DNA of 64,000 nt from Phycisphaeraceae bacterium (GCA_019636735.1 JAHBWY010000001.1:186001-250000); one strand, 5' to 3'; numbered from the stretch's first letter, positions 26,483 to 36,233 are shown. Notes: a model not told the origin generated them from the sequence alone. A program made the numbers and translations.

Positions 26483-27682
26483 ATGCCCCTGTCACCGATC
26501 CCGGACATCTTGGAAGACCTTCGCGCCGGTCGCGTCATTGTGCTTGTGGACGACGAAGATCGAGAGAACGAAGGTGACTTCGTCTGCGCGGCCGAGAAGC
26601 TCGACATCGCGACGCTCAACTTCATGACGCGCATCGGCGGTGGCTACCTGTGCGTGTCGCTCGATGGCGAGACCTGCGATCGACTCGATCTCGGCCCGCA
26701 GACGGCGCAGAACACTTCGCTGCGGGGCACGCCTTTCACGGTGAGCGTCGATGGTCACCCGCGCCATGGCGTGGGCACCGGCATCTCCGCCGCCGATCGG
26801 GTGAAGACGATCCGCATGCTCGTCGACGCGTCATCGCGACCCGATGACTTCGTGCGTCCCGGGCATATCAATCCGCTGCGCGCCCGGGATGGCGGCGTGC
26901 TGGTGCGAACCGGGCAGACGGAGGGCAGCGTCGATCTCTGCCGACTCGCGGGTCTCTCGCCCGCGGCGGTCATCATCGAGGTGGTGCGCGAAGACGGCGA
27001 GATGGCGCGCGTTCCCGACCTCGAGCGCCTCTGCACTCAGCATGGACTTCGGATGTGCTCCGTGGAGCAGATCATCGAGTGGCGCCTGGCGCGCGAGGCG
27101 CTCATCGAGCGCATGGAGCCGCTCGATGGCAGCGAGATCGCCACGCCAGAGGGGCCATTCCGGCTCTTCGCATGGCAGAGTTCCATCGACGCGCTGCCGC
27201 ATCTGGCGCTGACGCTCGGCGGAATCGGCGTTCCCGTGGAGAATGGCCGCATCCCCGAGGTCGATGAGCCGGTTCTCGTTCGCATGCATCGGCGCGAAAT
27301 CCTCGGCGATGTCTTCGGGGTCAGCTTCAACGGCGGCGACCCTGGCCAGGAGACGATCCGGCGGAGTCTCCGCGCCATTCGCCGCGAGGGGCGCGGGGCG
27401 CTCGTCTACCTGCGCAGCGAGGGCAGCGGCTTCGATCTTCCCGATCGAATCCAGCGGATCCGCCGACGAGCAGGGCGCGATGTCAACGCGCCGGACCTTC
27501 TCTCGCCCGATGGAATCGGCGCCAAGGCCCAGCCGATGGATCTGCGTCACTTTGGCATAGGCGGGCAGATCCTGCGGGATCTCGGCTTGCGGCGCCTGCG
27601 TCTTCTCTCGAATCACCCGCGTTCACTCCCGGGCCTTCATGGCTTCGGCCTGGAAGTCAGCGGGTTTGAGGCCCTCGCATGA
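26483..27682 (+). CDS. ribBA: RibBX-like protein: DHBP synthase fused to a degenerate GTP cyclohydrolase II domain
   Basis: 399 aa from ATG 26483 ([18 protein letters not shown]); upstream in-frame sequence runs into the divergent promoter region. Residues 1-205 are a RibB domain ([43 protein letters not shown]), which makes DHBP from ribulose 5-phosphate. At the place where the metal-ligand His of RibB is expected (GHTEASVDL) this protein has GQTEGSVDL. The C-terminal half aligns to GTP cyclohydrolase II, but the zinc-binding Cys segment (SECLTGDVFGSLRCDCG in E. coli) reads [18 protein letters not shown], with no Cys. RREGRG and [17 protein letters not shown] remain. The second domain is therefore probably not an active cyclohydrolase. 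Confidence 0.88.
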   Translation: MPLSPIPDILEDLRAGRVIVLVDDEDRENEGDFVCAAEKLDIATLNFMTRIGGGYLCVSLDGETCDRLDLGPQTAQNTSLRGTPFTVSVDGHPRHGVGTGISAADRVKTIRMLVDASSRPDDFVRPGHINPLRARDGGVLVRTGQTEGSVDLCRLAGLSPAAVIIEVVREDGEMARVPDLERLCTQHGLRMCSVEQIIEWRLAREALIERMEPLDGSEIATPEGPFRLFAWQSSIDALPHLALTLGGIGVPVENGRIPEVDEPVLVRMHRREILGDVFGVSFNGGDPGQETIRRSLRAIRREGRGALVYLRSEGSGFDLPDRIQRIRRRAGRDVNAPDLLSPDGIGAKAQPMDLRHFGIGGQILRDLGLRRLRLLSNHPRSLPGLHGFGLEVSGFEALA

Positions 27683-28482
27683 GCGTACTTGCATCACTGG
27701 TGCTGGTGTCATTCCTTGCCGCGCAGCGCGCCGAAGCTGAGGCGCTGCTGCGCGAAGTCGAAGAGACCACCGAGGGGCTTCGCGACTTCAGCGCCGAGGT
27801 TGTGATTGACCGAGTCGATGCGCTCACGGAAGAGAGCGAGCGGCGCATGGGGCGCGTGGTGCTCGAAGGGCGCCGCGCCGCCGACAGCAGCCGCGCGAGC
27901 GAGGATGGCACGCGCATCGTGCTGCTGCTCGATCGCTTCATCGGGCCCGATGGACGGGCCGATGAGAGTCGGCGCCACTTCATTTACGACTCGGGGTGGT
28001 TCGCGGAGGTCGATCACGATCGGCGCCAGTTCGTGAATCGCCAGGTCGTTCCCCCGGGTGAGACCTTCGATCCGCTGCGCGTGGGCGAAGGGCCGCTGCC
28101 GATTCCCATCGGCCAGCGCGCCGATGACGCCCTTGCCTACTTCGACGCCATGCCCGCGCAGGTGCCCTCGTCTGGCTTGCTCCAGCGCCTCGAGGGAGTG
28201 CGCGGTGTGCGCCTTACGCCGAAGGCGGGCACGCCCGATGCGCGGGAGACCATCTCCGTGGACCTCTTCTACGACGCGTCATCGCATCTGCCGCGCGGCG
28301 TGATTCAGCGTCGCGTGAATGGCAATCGCGTTGAAGTGCTCCTGCGGAACCCCGCCATGAACTCTGGTGTCTCGGAGGGCGACCGGGCCATCATGCGAAT
28401 CCGCACGCCTGATCCGCGCGAAGGTTGGAGTGTCGATGTTCGCCCATGGCGGCGCTCCGCCGAGCCGATGGACAGGGAGTGA
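27679..28482 (+). CDS. LolA-like secreted protein
   Basis: 267 aa; the ATG overlaps the ribBX stop as ATGA. The first 18 residues are a short signal-like hydrophobic stretch ([18 protein letters not shown]). The rest resembles the LolA/outer-membrane lipoprotein-sorting fold: FSAEVVIDRVDALTEE, GRVVLEGRR, FIYDSGWFAEVDHDRRQFVNRQVVP, DLFYDASSHLPRGVIQRRVNGNRVEVLLRN. This pattern of strands with an amphiphilic groove is inferred from the shape of the sequence, not proven. It is probably in the periplasm. It is followed after 2 bp by the TPR peptidase-like gene. No lipobox is seen. Confidence 0.6.
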   Translation: MSVLASLVLVSFLAAQRAEAEALLREVEETTEGLRDFSAEVVIDRVDALTEESERRMGRVVLEGRRAADSSRASEDGTRIVLLLDRFIGPDGRADESRRHFIYDSGWFAEVDHDRRQFVNRQVVPPGETFDPLRVGEGPLPIPIGQRADDALAYFDAMPAQVPSSGLLQRLEGVRGVRLTPKAGTPDARETISVDLFYDASSHLPRGVIQRRVNGNRVEVLLRNPAMNSGVSEGDRAIMRIRTPDPREGWSVDVRPWRRSAEPMDRE

Positions 28483-28484
28483 TC

Positions 28485-31406
28485 ATGTTCGCCCGGCAGG
28501 TTCATCACGCCGTGACCAATGGCACGCGCGCGACCGCGAGGCTCACGCGGACCGTGGTCAACTTCTTGATGAACTGGAATGCGGAGACACGGTGGTCCAC
28601 TGCGATCGCAGCGACCACACCACTCACGACGATGGTCGGGGTCGCTGTGCTCAGCGCGTCGAGCGCGGCGGTCTCGCAGGGGCCGCCGCAACTTGTGCCC
28701 GAGGCTGCGGTGCTGCTCCCCGCCATCGAGCGCGATCTCGACGCGGCGTACCTCACTCCGGATGAGCGGCGCGACCGGCGCGTCTTTCACGGAGTCTGGG
28801 ATGAACGCGACCTCGATCGACCTTCGCGGCGCGCGCGGGCGGCGATCGAGTCATGGCGACTCGATGATCCGTCGATCATCGATCCGGCGACACCCCTCGT
28901 CCTTCGCGCGGAAGCGCTGCTTCGGCGCGGCCGAGCCGAAGAGGCGCTGCACCTGCTGGCCGAGGTCGAGCGGCCGCCGGCTGCTGATGCTGCCGAGGCG
29001 CCAGCCGCCGACGCGGGCGCCGCACCGCCCCTCGCTGACGCCACTTCGATCGAGGAGCGCACGGTGCGCGCCGCGCTCCGGGCGCGCGCGCTCGAGCTCC
29101 TTGGTCGACGCGACGAGGCCCTCGCCGCCGCCATCATCGCCGCCTCGGCCATCGACGATCGCGAAGCCACCGCGCCAGCCCTCGTGGCTGCGGTCGAAGC
29201 GCTCTCCATCCGCGCGAGATTGGAAGATCAGCCCGCTCGCGACTGGCACCGCATGATGGAAGCGCTTGGCCGGGCCCGCGATCTCGATCGCGCCTACTGG
29301 CCCGCGGTCCTTGCCGAGGGTCTTCTTCTCGAAGAGAAGGACAACCCGGTCGAGGCGGCCACGGCGCTTCTTCAGGCGCTCTCGATGAATCCTCGTTCAA
29401 GCGACGCCTGGTATGCGCTCGGTCGCTTTGCGCTTGCGCGCTTCGACTTTGACGGCGCCCGTCGCGCGTCGGCGGCGCTGCGGCGACTGTCACCGCGGCA
29501 TGCGTGGGCGGATCTTCTTGATGCTCGGTCGGAGATCGTCCAGAACGACCCCGATTCCGCGGCCGAACGGCTCGATGCGCTCCTTCGGCGCGAGCCCGAC
29601 CTGCGCGACGCTTTGGCGCTCCGCGCCGCGGCCGATGCGATGCGCTACGACGAAGCGGGCACCGTCCAGTGGCTCGAGAAGCTCGAGGCGCTCTCGCCTG
29701 GGAGTGCGCTCGGCTTCTACACGGTCGGGCGCTTTCTCTCTCTTGACCGGCAGTATGGCGAGGCCGCGGACATGCTCGAGGAGGCGATCCGCCGCCGTCC
29801 TTCATGGGCGGCGCCCCGCATCGAGCTGGGGCTCCTCGAGATGCAGTCCGGCCGAGATGATCGCGCTCGAGCCGCGCTCCGCGAGGCCGCGCGCCTCGAT
29901 CCCTTCAACAAGCGGAGTGCCTTCAGCCTGACCCTTCTCGATGAAATGGCCAACTGGGCCACGCTCGAGAGCGAACACTTCATCATTCGCTACAAGCCTG
30001 GCGTCGATGAGGTCGTTGCCGCCATGATGCCCGAAGCACTCGACGCGATGCACCGCGATGTCGCCGGGCGCTTCGGTCACGAGCCTGCCGTGCGCACGGT
30101 GATCGAACTCATGCCCGACCACCGCCTCTTCGCGGTGCGGATCACCGGCATGCCGTGGATTCACACGATTGCCGCGTGCACCGGCCCGGTGATCGCCCTT
30201 GAAGTGCCGCGAGAAGGGGCACCCGAGAAGCACCTCGGTCTCTTCGACTGGCTCGAAGTGCTCCGCCATGAGTACACGCACACGATCACGCTCTCGCAGA
30301 CGCGCAATCGCATTCCACACTGGCTGACCGAGGCCGCCGCCGTCAGCATGGAGACGAAGCCGCGCTCGTGGGAGACCTGCCAGATGCTCGCTGGCGCGCT
30401 CGCGGCGGGCGAGCTCTTCGATCTCGACGCGATCAACTGGGCCTTCGTGCGCCCGCGACGACCCACCGATCGCAGCCTCGCCTATGCGCAGGGTCACTGG
30501 ATGGTGGAGTTCATGAACGAGCGCTTCGGCATGGAGGCCCTGCCTCGCCTGCTCGAGCGCTACTTTGACGGCGAGCCCGAGCGCGTGGCCATTCGCAACG
30601 CGCTCGGCATCGATCGCGGAGAGTTCCACCAGCAGTTCCTCGAGTGGGCGCGCGCCGATGTCGCGCGATGGGGCCTGGCACCCACGCCCTCGCTCGATGA
30701 ACTCACCGATCGTCTGCGTCTCACCGATGCAGCGCAGCGGGAGGCGCTCGAGGAAGCCAAGGCGGCGCGGCTTCGACGCGTGGCCTTCGCCATTGCCGAC
30801 GAGGTCGGTGCCCCGCGGCGCGGCGGACGGGGTGCGATTCGAGCCGAGGAGTGGCCACCCATCCGGCGACGCCCGATCTCCATTCCCGACGATGTCCTTG
30901 ATCAGTGGTTGAGCGAGTTTCCCGACCACCCCGACCTTCTCGAGATCAAGATCCGCCGGCGCATGCGCGAGGTCGATCATGTCGACGCCACCAGCGCTGC
31001 CCTGCTTGAGGCCTATCAGCACGCTCGGCCGGTCGATCCCCACCCGCATCGCTTGCTCGCTCGCGCGGCCCTTGCCGCCGGCGATGACGCCGCCGCGATT
31101 CCCCACCTCGAGGCGCTCGATCGACTTGAAGAGCGGAGCAACAGCTTCGCGATTGAACTCGCCACGCTGAAGCGGCGCCTCGGCGACCCGGCCGGCGCTT
31201 TGACGCATGCCACCAAGGCGGTCCGCATCGACCCTTACAACGCGACGCTCCGAGAACTTGCCGCCGCGACGGCGATCGAGGCGGGTTCGCTTCGAGAGGC
31301 GCGGGAGCACATTCGGGCCCTGACGCTCCTTGAGCCCGATCGCCCGCAGCATCGGGCGCGCATGGAGCGCATCGATCAAATGCTAGGAACCCCGGCGAGA
31401 CCGTGA
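28485..31406 (+). CDS. TPR protein with peptidase MA-like metalloprotease domain
   Basis: 973 aa. I use ATG 28485, 2 bp after the LolA-like stop. A hydrophobic stretch lies near residue 45 (AATTPLTTMVGVAVLSASSAA), so export is possible but the signal is long. Residues about 80-480 are helical tetratricopeptide repeats (for example ALLQALSMNPRSSDAWYALG and ARAALREAARLDPFN). The metallopeptidase segment has LRHEYTHTITL (HExxH-like zinc motif) followed by IPHWLTEAAAVSME (the downstream Glu ligand) and RSLAYAQGHWMVEFMNERFG, which is the peptidase MA-like/DUF1570 pattern. More TPR-like repeats follow to the end (DPYNATLRELAAAT). It is probably a periplasmic protease or chaperone working with its two upstream neighbours; no substrate can be named. 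Confidence 0.75.
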   Translation: MFARQVHHAVTNGTRATARLTRTVVNFLMNWNAETRWSTAIAATTPLTTMVGVAVLSASSAAVSQGPPQLVPEAAVLLPAIERDLDAAYLTPDERRDRRVFHGVWDERDLDRPSRRARAAIESWRLDDPSIIDPATPLVLRAEALLRRGRAEEALHLLAEVERPPAADAAEAPAADAGAAPPLADATSIEERTVRAALRARALELLGRRDEALAAAIIAASAIDDREATAPALVAAVEALSIRARLEDQPARDWHRMMEALGRARDLDRAYWPAVLAEGLLLEEKDNPVEAATALLQALSMNPRSSDAWYALGRFALARFDFDGARRASAALRRLSPRHAWADLLDARSEIVQNDPDSAAERLDALLRREPDLRDALALRAAADAMRYDEAGTVQWLEKLEALSPGSALGFYTVGRFLSLDRQYGEAADMLEEAIRRRPSWAAPRIELGLLEMQSGRDDRARAALREAARLDPFNKRSAFSLTLLDEMANWATLESEHFIIRYKPGVDEVVAAMMPEALDAMHRDVAGRFGHEPAVRTVIELMPDHRLFAVRITGMPWIHTIAACTGPVIALEVPREGAPEKHLGLFDWLEVLRHEYTHTITLSQTRNRIPHWLTEAAAVSMETKPRSWETCQMLAGALAAGELFDLDAINWAFVRPRRPTDRSLAYAQGHWMVEFMNERFGMEALPRLLERYFDGEPERVAIRNALGIDRGEFHQQFLEWARADVARWGLAPTPSLDELTDRLRLTDAAQREALEEAKAARLRRVAFAIADEVGAPRRGGRGAIRAEEWPPIRRRPISIPDDVLDQWLSEFPDHPDLLEIKIRRRMREVDHVDATSAALLEAYQHARPVDPHPHRLLARAALAAGDDAAAIPHLEALDRLEERSNSFAIELATLKRRLGDPAGALTHATKAVRIDPYNATLRELAAATAIEAGSLREAREHIRALTLLEPDRPQHRARMERIDQMLGTPARP

Positions 31407-31476
31407 GCCGCGCTACGCTTGTCGCGTGCCACACCGCCCCGATGCTCGTTCCCGCCCCGCGCTGCACCCCGCTCGC

Positions 31477-33993
31477 ATGCACATCACCCCGATGAACGCC
31501 TCGCGCGTCCGAACTCACGGCCTTCGCACTGCGCTCCTCGCCGGAACCGTCGGCGCGTCGATTGCGCTGACGGCGCACGACGCCACGGCCCGCCCCGATG
31601 ATGGACCGCAGTTCACGCTCGCGTGGAGCTTCACCTTTCCCGCGCCGCTCGGACCCACTCGGCCCGATCTTGTCGACCTCGATGGTGACGGCATCCTCGA
31701 TGCGGTCTTTCCCGGTCGAAATGCGGCAGGTCGCATCTATCTCATGAAGGGCACGGGCAACGGGTCATTCACCAATCTGACCGAGGTGATTGTCGGTGCG
31801 CCGACCGATTGGGTCGAAGCCGTGGACATGAACGGAGATGGAATCGTCGATCTCGTTCTGGCCGTGCGCAGCTCGAACGGGCGCACGGCGGTCATGCATG
31901 GCCTTGGCGGCTTCGCCTTCGCGGAGCCGATCTTCACGGATGTGGGCCGCGAGTGCCGCGTGGTCACCGTGGGCGAGGCGAACGACTCGGGGGAGCGACC
32001 GATCTTCTCGCTCCAGTACCTCAACTCCGCGCTGCGAGCCCTTCAGCCCACCGGCATCGGAGGTCATGCCGCGCGACCGCAGGAACCGATCATGCCGTGG
32101 TCTGCGGGGCCCTCCTTTCCGCAGTGGCTCGGCCGCGCGGAGGTCGATGGTGCCGGGGCGCCGGACCTCCTCTCGATTGCGACGGGCGCGGGAGCGCTGA
32201 CGATGCATCCTGGTCTGGGCGGGGCATCGCTCGGTGATCCGCGCTCATGGCGCGTGCCGCTGATCGGGTCGGAGCGTCCCGGAGTCTCGTTGGGTGCCAT
32301 CGGTGACTTCACCGGCAACGGGGCGCTCGATGTCGCGACGGCGGGACTCAACCTCCTGTCGGCGCAGGCGCTGGTGATGTTCCGCAACGACGGCAGTGGT
32401 GACTTCGCCGATCGAACCTGGACGCCCGTCACCTTCGAGGGCTATGCGTGGGCCGTTGAAGCGGGGGATCTCGACCTCGACGGCGATGTCGATCTCGTGA
32501 TGACGACAGCGCTGCCAGGTGGCATCTTCGTGCTGCGAAACAACGGAAGCGGCGGCTTCAATGTGGCGCAGGAGATCAGCACCGGCTCCTTCGTGCGGCA
32601 TGTGCGCATCGCCGATCTGACTGGCGACTGCCTGCCCGATCTCCTCTCGGTCGACATCGCCTTCAACAGGGTGCAGGTCTATCGCAACATCACGCCGGGC
32701 GCGCCAGGTTGTGGCGGCGTCGCGGAGTCCGCTTCGGGCGGACTTCCCGAAGAGGCAGCCGCTTGGCCGGTGAAGTCCGGCGCTTCACGCGTGGTCGAAG
32801 AGCCCGATGCCCGGGCGCAGGCCAACACGACGGCCCTCGCCGCACGAGTCGCACACGCCCGCGATGAGGGGGCCGCCGCGGTCGCCCGTGTGCTCGGTGA
32901 CTTCGGAATCGGTGGCGCCTCTGATGCGCCCGCGCCGCCGCCGCCGTCGCGACGGCTGAGCGACGGTGGAATTGCCGACATTCCGCCGACTTGCGGCCCG
33001 CCCAACGGCCTCTGCAGCGAGCCGCACGGCGCGCCGGGCTGTTTCACCACGCCCTGCTGCGCCGAAGTGTGCCTCTTCGACCCCTCATGCTGCACCGATG
33101 GCTGGGATGAGATCTGCGTCGACTATGCGCAGCAGCTCTGTGTGAATCTCTTCTGTCCGAGCCCCGGTTCATGCTTCGAGGTGCACTCAACGCGCGGGTG
33201 CGATGACGCGACCTGCTGCGCGATCATCTCGCGACTCGACAGCTTCTGTGGGAGCGCGTCGTGGGATGAACTCTGCGTCACACAGGCGCTGCTCTTCTGC
33301 ACCACGGCACCATGCCAGCTTCCTCCGCCCGCCGCAGATTCAGTCAACGAGGAGGAGCCCTGCTACCAGCGACTCAACCAGGGCTGCACCGGCAATTCGC
33401 CGTTCTCGGCGAACTGGCTTGAGCTCACCTGCGGCGCGAAGTTCGACGGGAAGTCGACGACCGGCGCCCCGCGCGATGGGGACTGGTTCCTCATGGAAGT
33501 CGACGCGCCAGTGAGAGTCCGCTTCCATGTCGTGGCGGAGTTCCCGGTGCGCGTGCTCCATGTGCGCGGCGTGTGCGAAGGACCTCTTGAGCTTCTCGCT
33601 GACACAAGCGCCATGCACTGTGCGCCGCTGGTCGTCGACGCCTGCCTTGAACCCGGTCAGCATCACTTCGTGCTTGCCCCCGGCATCCCGGAGCGGAACT
33701 TTGTTTCGGGCCAGCCCTGCGATGAGCAGAACCCCGACCTCCCTCCGCCCGGCCCCGACGATCCGCCATTCAATCCCGGCTTCTTCGGACTTCACTGGCA
33801 GGTCGAGGTCGAGTGCCTCGCCTGCGGTGGCGTGACGGGCGACCTCAACGGCGATGGCCTGGTGAATGGCATCGATCTCGCGATCGTGCTCGGGAATTGG
33901 GGAGCCTGCGGAGGCTGCCCCGCCGACCTGAACGGCGATGGCGTGGTGAATGGTGCGGACATCGCAATCCTGCTCGGGAACTGGACGGGCTGA
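31477..33993 (+). CDS. Secreted FG-GAP/VCBS repeat protein with Cys-rich domain and dockerin repeats
   Basis: 838 aa from ATG 31477; ATG 31492 or a GTG at 31426 are alternatives. Signal peptide-like TALLAGTVGASIALTAHDATA lies near residues 18-38. Residues about 50-430 contain FG-GAP/VCBS-type blocks with Asp-rich calcium loops (DLVDLDGDGILDAVF, VDMNGDGIVDLVLAV, GDLDLDGDVDLVMT). After an Ala-rich linker comes a Cys-rich pair of repeats at about residues 510-615 of the type GC..xCCxxxC..D..C...WDE.CV..A...LC. The end holds two dockerin motifs, GDLNGDGLVNGIDLAIVLG and DLNGDGVVNGADIAILLG. It is an extracellular or surface protein of unknown ligand. Confidence 0.85.
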   Translation: MHITPMNASRVRTHGLRTALLAGTVGASIALTAHDATARPDDGPQFTLAWSFTFPAPLGPTRPDLVDLDGDGILDAVFPGRNAAGRIYLMKGTGNGSFTNLTEVIVGAPTDWVEAVDMNGDGIVDLVLAVRSSNGRTAVMHGLGGFAFAEPIFTDVGRECRVVTVGEANDSGERPIFSLQYLNSALRALQPTGIGGHAARPQEPIMPWSAGPSFPQWLGRAEVDGAGAPDLLSIATGAGALTMHPGLGGASLGDPRSWRVPLIGSERPGVSLGAIGDFTGNGALDVATAGLNLLSAQALVMFRNDGSGDFADRTWTPVTFEGYAWAVEAGDLDLDGDVDLVMTTALPGGIFVLRNNGSGGFNVAQEISTGSFVRHVRIADLTGDCLPDLLSVDIAFNRVQVYRNITPGAPGCGGVAESASGGLPEEAAAWPVKSGASRVVEEPDARAQANTTALAARVAHARDEGAAAVARVLGDFGIGGASDAPAPPPPSRRLSDGGIADIPPTCGPPNGLCSEPHGAPGCFTTPCCAEVCLFDPSCCTDGWDEICVDYAQQLCVNLFCPSPGSCFEVHSTRGCDDATCCAIISRLDSFCGSASWDELCVTQALLFCTTAPCQLPPPAADSVNEEEPCYQRLNQGCTGNSPFSANWLELTCGAKFDGKSTTGAPRDGDWFLMEVDAPVRVRFHVVAEFPVRVLHVRGVCEGPLELLADTSAMHCAPLVVDACLEPGQHHFVLAPGIPERNFVSGQPCDEQNPDLPPPGPDDPPFNPGFFGLHWQVEVECLACGGVTGDLNGDGLVNGIDLAIVLGNWGACGGCPADLNGDGVVNGADIAILLGNWTG

Positions 33994-34100
33994 GGCCGTT
34001 TTCAAGGCCGATTCACACTTCGCGCGATCCTGGACTTCGCATTTGGGTGGCCGTGTGTTAGGTTGAGTCGTCTCACCAGCCACCCCCCGGAGTTGTGTCC

Positions 34101-35162
34101 ATGCCGCGCCGTTCAGCTCTCTCGTTGGCCCTCCTGACTTCAGTCGCCTTCTCGTCCGGCGCCATCGCTGGCGTGGAGTGCACCACCCGCTTCGAGCTCT
34201 TCGCATCGCCGGGCGATAGCCTCAACTTCTCGCTGGCGCTGCCGCTCGCGGGCACCTTCATCGGCGATTGGGACCCCGTCGACAATCCGGGCGGCACGCG
34301 CACTCGGCCGGGTCTCTTCGGTGGAAGCGGCAACAACCCCATCGCGTACACCTCCACGGTGAAGCCCGAGCTGAACCTGAACCTGCCGACGGCCGTTCCG
34401 GTCTTCACCTTCTGCGTGAAGGATCTCGGGGGCGGCGTGGCGGAAGTCACCTGCACCGAGTTCGACCTCGTTCGCGGGAGCCCGGCGCCACTGACCATCA
34501 ACCTCACGATCAGCTACCCGAACTTCAACACGGTTCAGCCGACTGCTGTCTTCCCCGGAGTGTCGAATGTCACGCTTCCGATCCCCGCGGGTTCGATCAC
34601 CGAGGCGCTGGTGGTCCAGACGAAGCCCGCGCAGGGTGCGCTGGTGCCGGGCGTCGGCGAGTCGCTCATCCTGACGGCCGTCGTCCCGGCGGAGCTCTCA
34701 TTCGTCGCGTCGCTCCTCGGACAGCCGATCGAGGTGCCGCCGTCACCGATCGCGCTTCCGATCGTCGCCGAGCTCTTTCCCACGCTGACGGGTGACTACA
34801 TCGCCGTGGTCGCGATCGAGATTCCCGCCACCGAGACGGATGTGCCCACCGGCGGACAGACCATCGAGAATGTGCCCTTCGATCTGCCGACCCTGCTGCC
34901 GCCAGGCGCCTTCGCGCACCTGCTCTTCTCGGGCACTTTCAGCGATGGCACGCTCAGCTTCGCCCTGAGCGCGGATCTGAGTGGCGAGGGCAGCACGAGC
35001 GGTCCGCTTGGCGATCTCAACGGCGACTGCATCGTGAACGGCGCCGATCTCGCGATCCTGCTGGGCCAGTGGGGCACCTGCACGGGCTGTGCCGCAGACC
35101 TGAACAATGACGGCGCGGTCAACGGCGCCGACATCGCGATCCTGCTCGGCAACTGGGGCTGA
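34101..35162 (+). CDS. Secreted beta-rich protein with dockerin repeats
   Basis: 353 aa from ATG 34101; a GTG 6 nt upstream is in frame and would add two residues. Signal peptide: SALSLALLTSVAFSSGAIA. The body (about residues 25-290) is beta-rich and hydrophobic with Pro/Thr/Ser content and no enzyme motif I recognise. A short Cys pair in the dockerin zone (GTCTGCA) recalls the neighbouring secreted proteins. Two dockerin-like loops close the protein, DLNGDCIVNGADLAILLG and DLNNDGAVNGADIAILLG. It has its own upstream region and is probably transcribed separately from the FG-GAP gene. Confidence 0.8.
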   Translation: MPRRSALSLALLTSVAFSSGAIAGVECTTRFELFASPGDSLNFSLALPLAGTFIGDWDPVDNPGGTRTRPGLFGGSGNNPIAYTSTVKPELNLNLPTAVPVFTFCVKDLGGGVAEVTCTEFDLVRGSPAPLTINLTISYPNFNTVQPTAVFPGVSNVTLPIPAGSITEALVVQTKPAQGALVPGVGESLILTAVVPAELSFVASLLGQPIEVPPSPIALPIVAELFPTLTGDYIAVVAIEIPATETDVPTGGQTIENVPFDLPTLLPPGAFAHLLFSGTFSDGTLSFALSADLSGEGSTSGPLGDLNGDCIVNGADLAILLGQWGTCTGCAADLNNDGAVNGADIAILLGNWG

Positions 35163-35192
35163 TCGAGTCCATGTTCGAGGCGGTCGGCCGTC

Positions 35193-36206
35193 TCACCACG
35201 GTAGCGCATCGAGATCGACATTTCCGCCGCAGAGAATGATGCCGATGCGGCGCTCCGGCGGTGGCGCGCCAAGCACGGCGGCCACGCCGACCGCGGCGCT
35301 CGGCTCGATGAGCAGCTTCATGCGCTCCCAGACGAGTCGCATCGCGCGGACAATCGACGCCTCATCGACGGTGATGATCTCATCGACCAGCGTCTGCACC
35401 ACGGGGAAGGTGAGCTCGCCAAGCGCGGTCTTCAAGCCATCGGCCATGGTGGGTGCATTCGTCGCGGGTTCCAATCGGCCGGTGCGCTTGCCAAGCGCGG
35501 CATCGCCGACCGCTTCGGGTTCAGCGCCGATGATGCGGATGCTGGGCTTCAGCGCCTTGGCGGCAATGGCCACGCCCGAGATCATGCCGCCACCGCCGAC
35601 GGGCACGACGATCGCCTCAAGCTCGGGTGCCTGCTCAAGGAGCTCGAGCGCCATTGTGCCCTGTCCCGCAATGACACTCGGGTGGTCATAGGGCGGAATC
35701 AGCGTTCCCCCGGTGCGGGCCACCACTTCCGCCGCGGTGCGCTCGCGCGCTTCCAGCGTCGGTTCGCAGGGAATGACTTCGGCGCCGTACTCCTCGACCG
35801 CCTGGCGCTTCACGCGCGGCGCGTTGGAGGGCATGACGACGAAGGCGGGAATGCCTCGCAACCGTGCCGCGAGCGCGAGCGCCTGCGCGTGGTTGCCCGA
35901 GGAGTGCGTGACCACGCCTCGCGCCGCTTCGGCGTCGCTCAACTTCATGACGGCGTTGCAGGCACCGCGGAACTTGAACGCACCCACGCGCTGGAAGAGC
36001 TCACACTTGAAGAAGAGCTCTCGGCCGCAGAGCGCATCGAGCGTTCGGCTCGTGTGCACCGGAGTGCGGTGAGCAAAGGGGCGGATTCGCTCCGCAGCCT
36101 CTCGCACATCGTCGAGGGTGGCCGCCAGCGGAACGCGGCGCGGGGCGGGCGAGGTGGCGAGTGCGGGCCGGGGGGCTGGCGTTGGTGCTGGCGAGGAGTC
36201 CTTCAT
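35193..36206 (-). CDS. Threonine/serine dehydratase-like PLP enzyme (fold type II)
   Basis: 337 aa from ATG 36206; a second ATG at 36221 would add five residues. The first 30 residues are Pro/Ala-rich. The PLP lysine is in GAFKFRGACNAV, the substrate loop is SSGNHAQALALAA, and the phosphate-binding glycine loop is PVGGGGMISGVAIAAK. The length (about 330 aa, no ACT domain) fits the short catabolic threonine dehydratase/serine racemase branch more than biosynthetic IlvA. It could deaminate Thr or Ser or racemise Ser. It is convergent with the dockerin gene (30 bp between stops) and divergent from dinB. Confidence 0.85.
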   Translation of the reverse strand: MKDSSPAPTPAPRPALATSPAPRRVPLAATLDDVREAAERIRPFAHRTPVHTSRTLDALCGRELFFKCELFQRVGAFKFRGACNAVMKLSDAEAARGVVTHSSGNHAQALALAARLRGIPAFVVMPSNAPRVKRQAVEEYGAEVIPCEPTLEARERTAAEVVARTGGTLIPPYDHPSVIAGQGTMALELLEQAPELEAIVVPVGGGGMISGVAIAAKALKPSIRIIGAEPEAVGDAALGKRTGRLEPATNAPTMADGLKTALGELTFPVVQTLVDEIITVDEASIVRAMRLVWERMKLLIEPSAAVGVAAVLGAPPPERRIGIILCGGNVDLDALPW

Positions 36207-36233
36207 GGGAGCCAGCCGCATAGCCTACGCATC

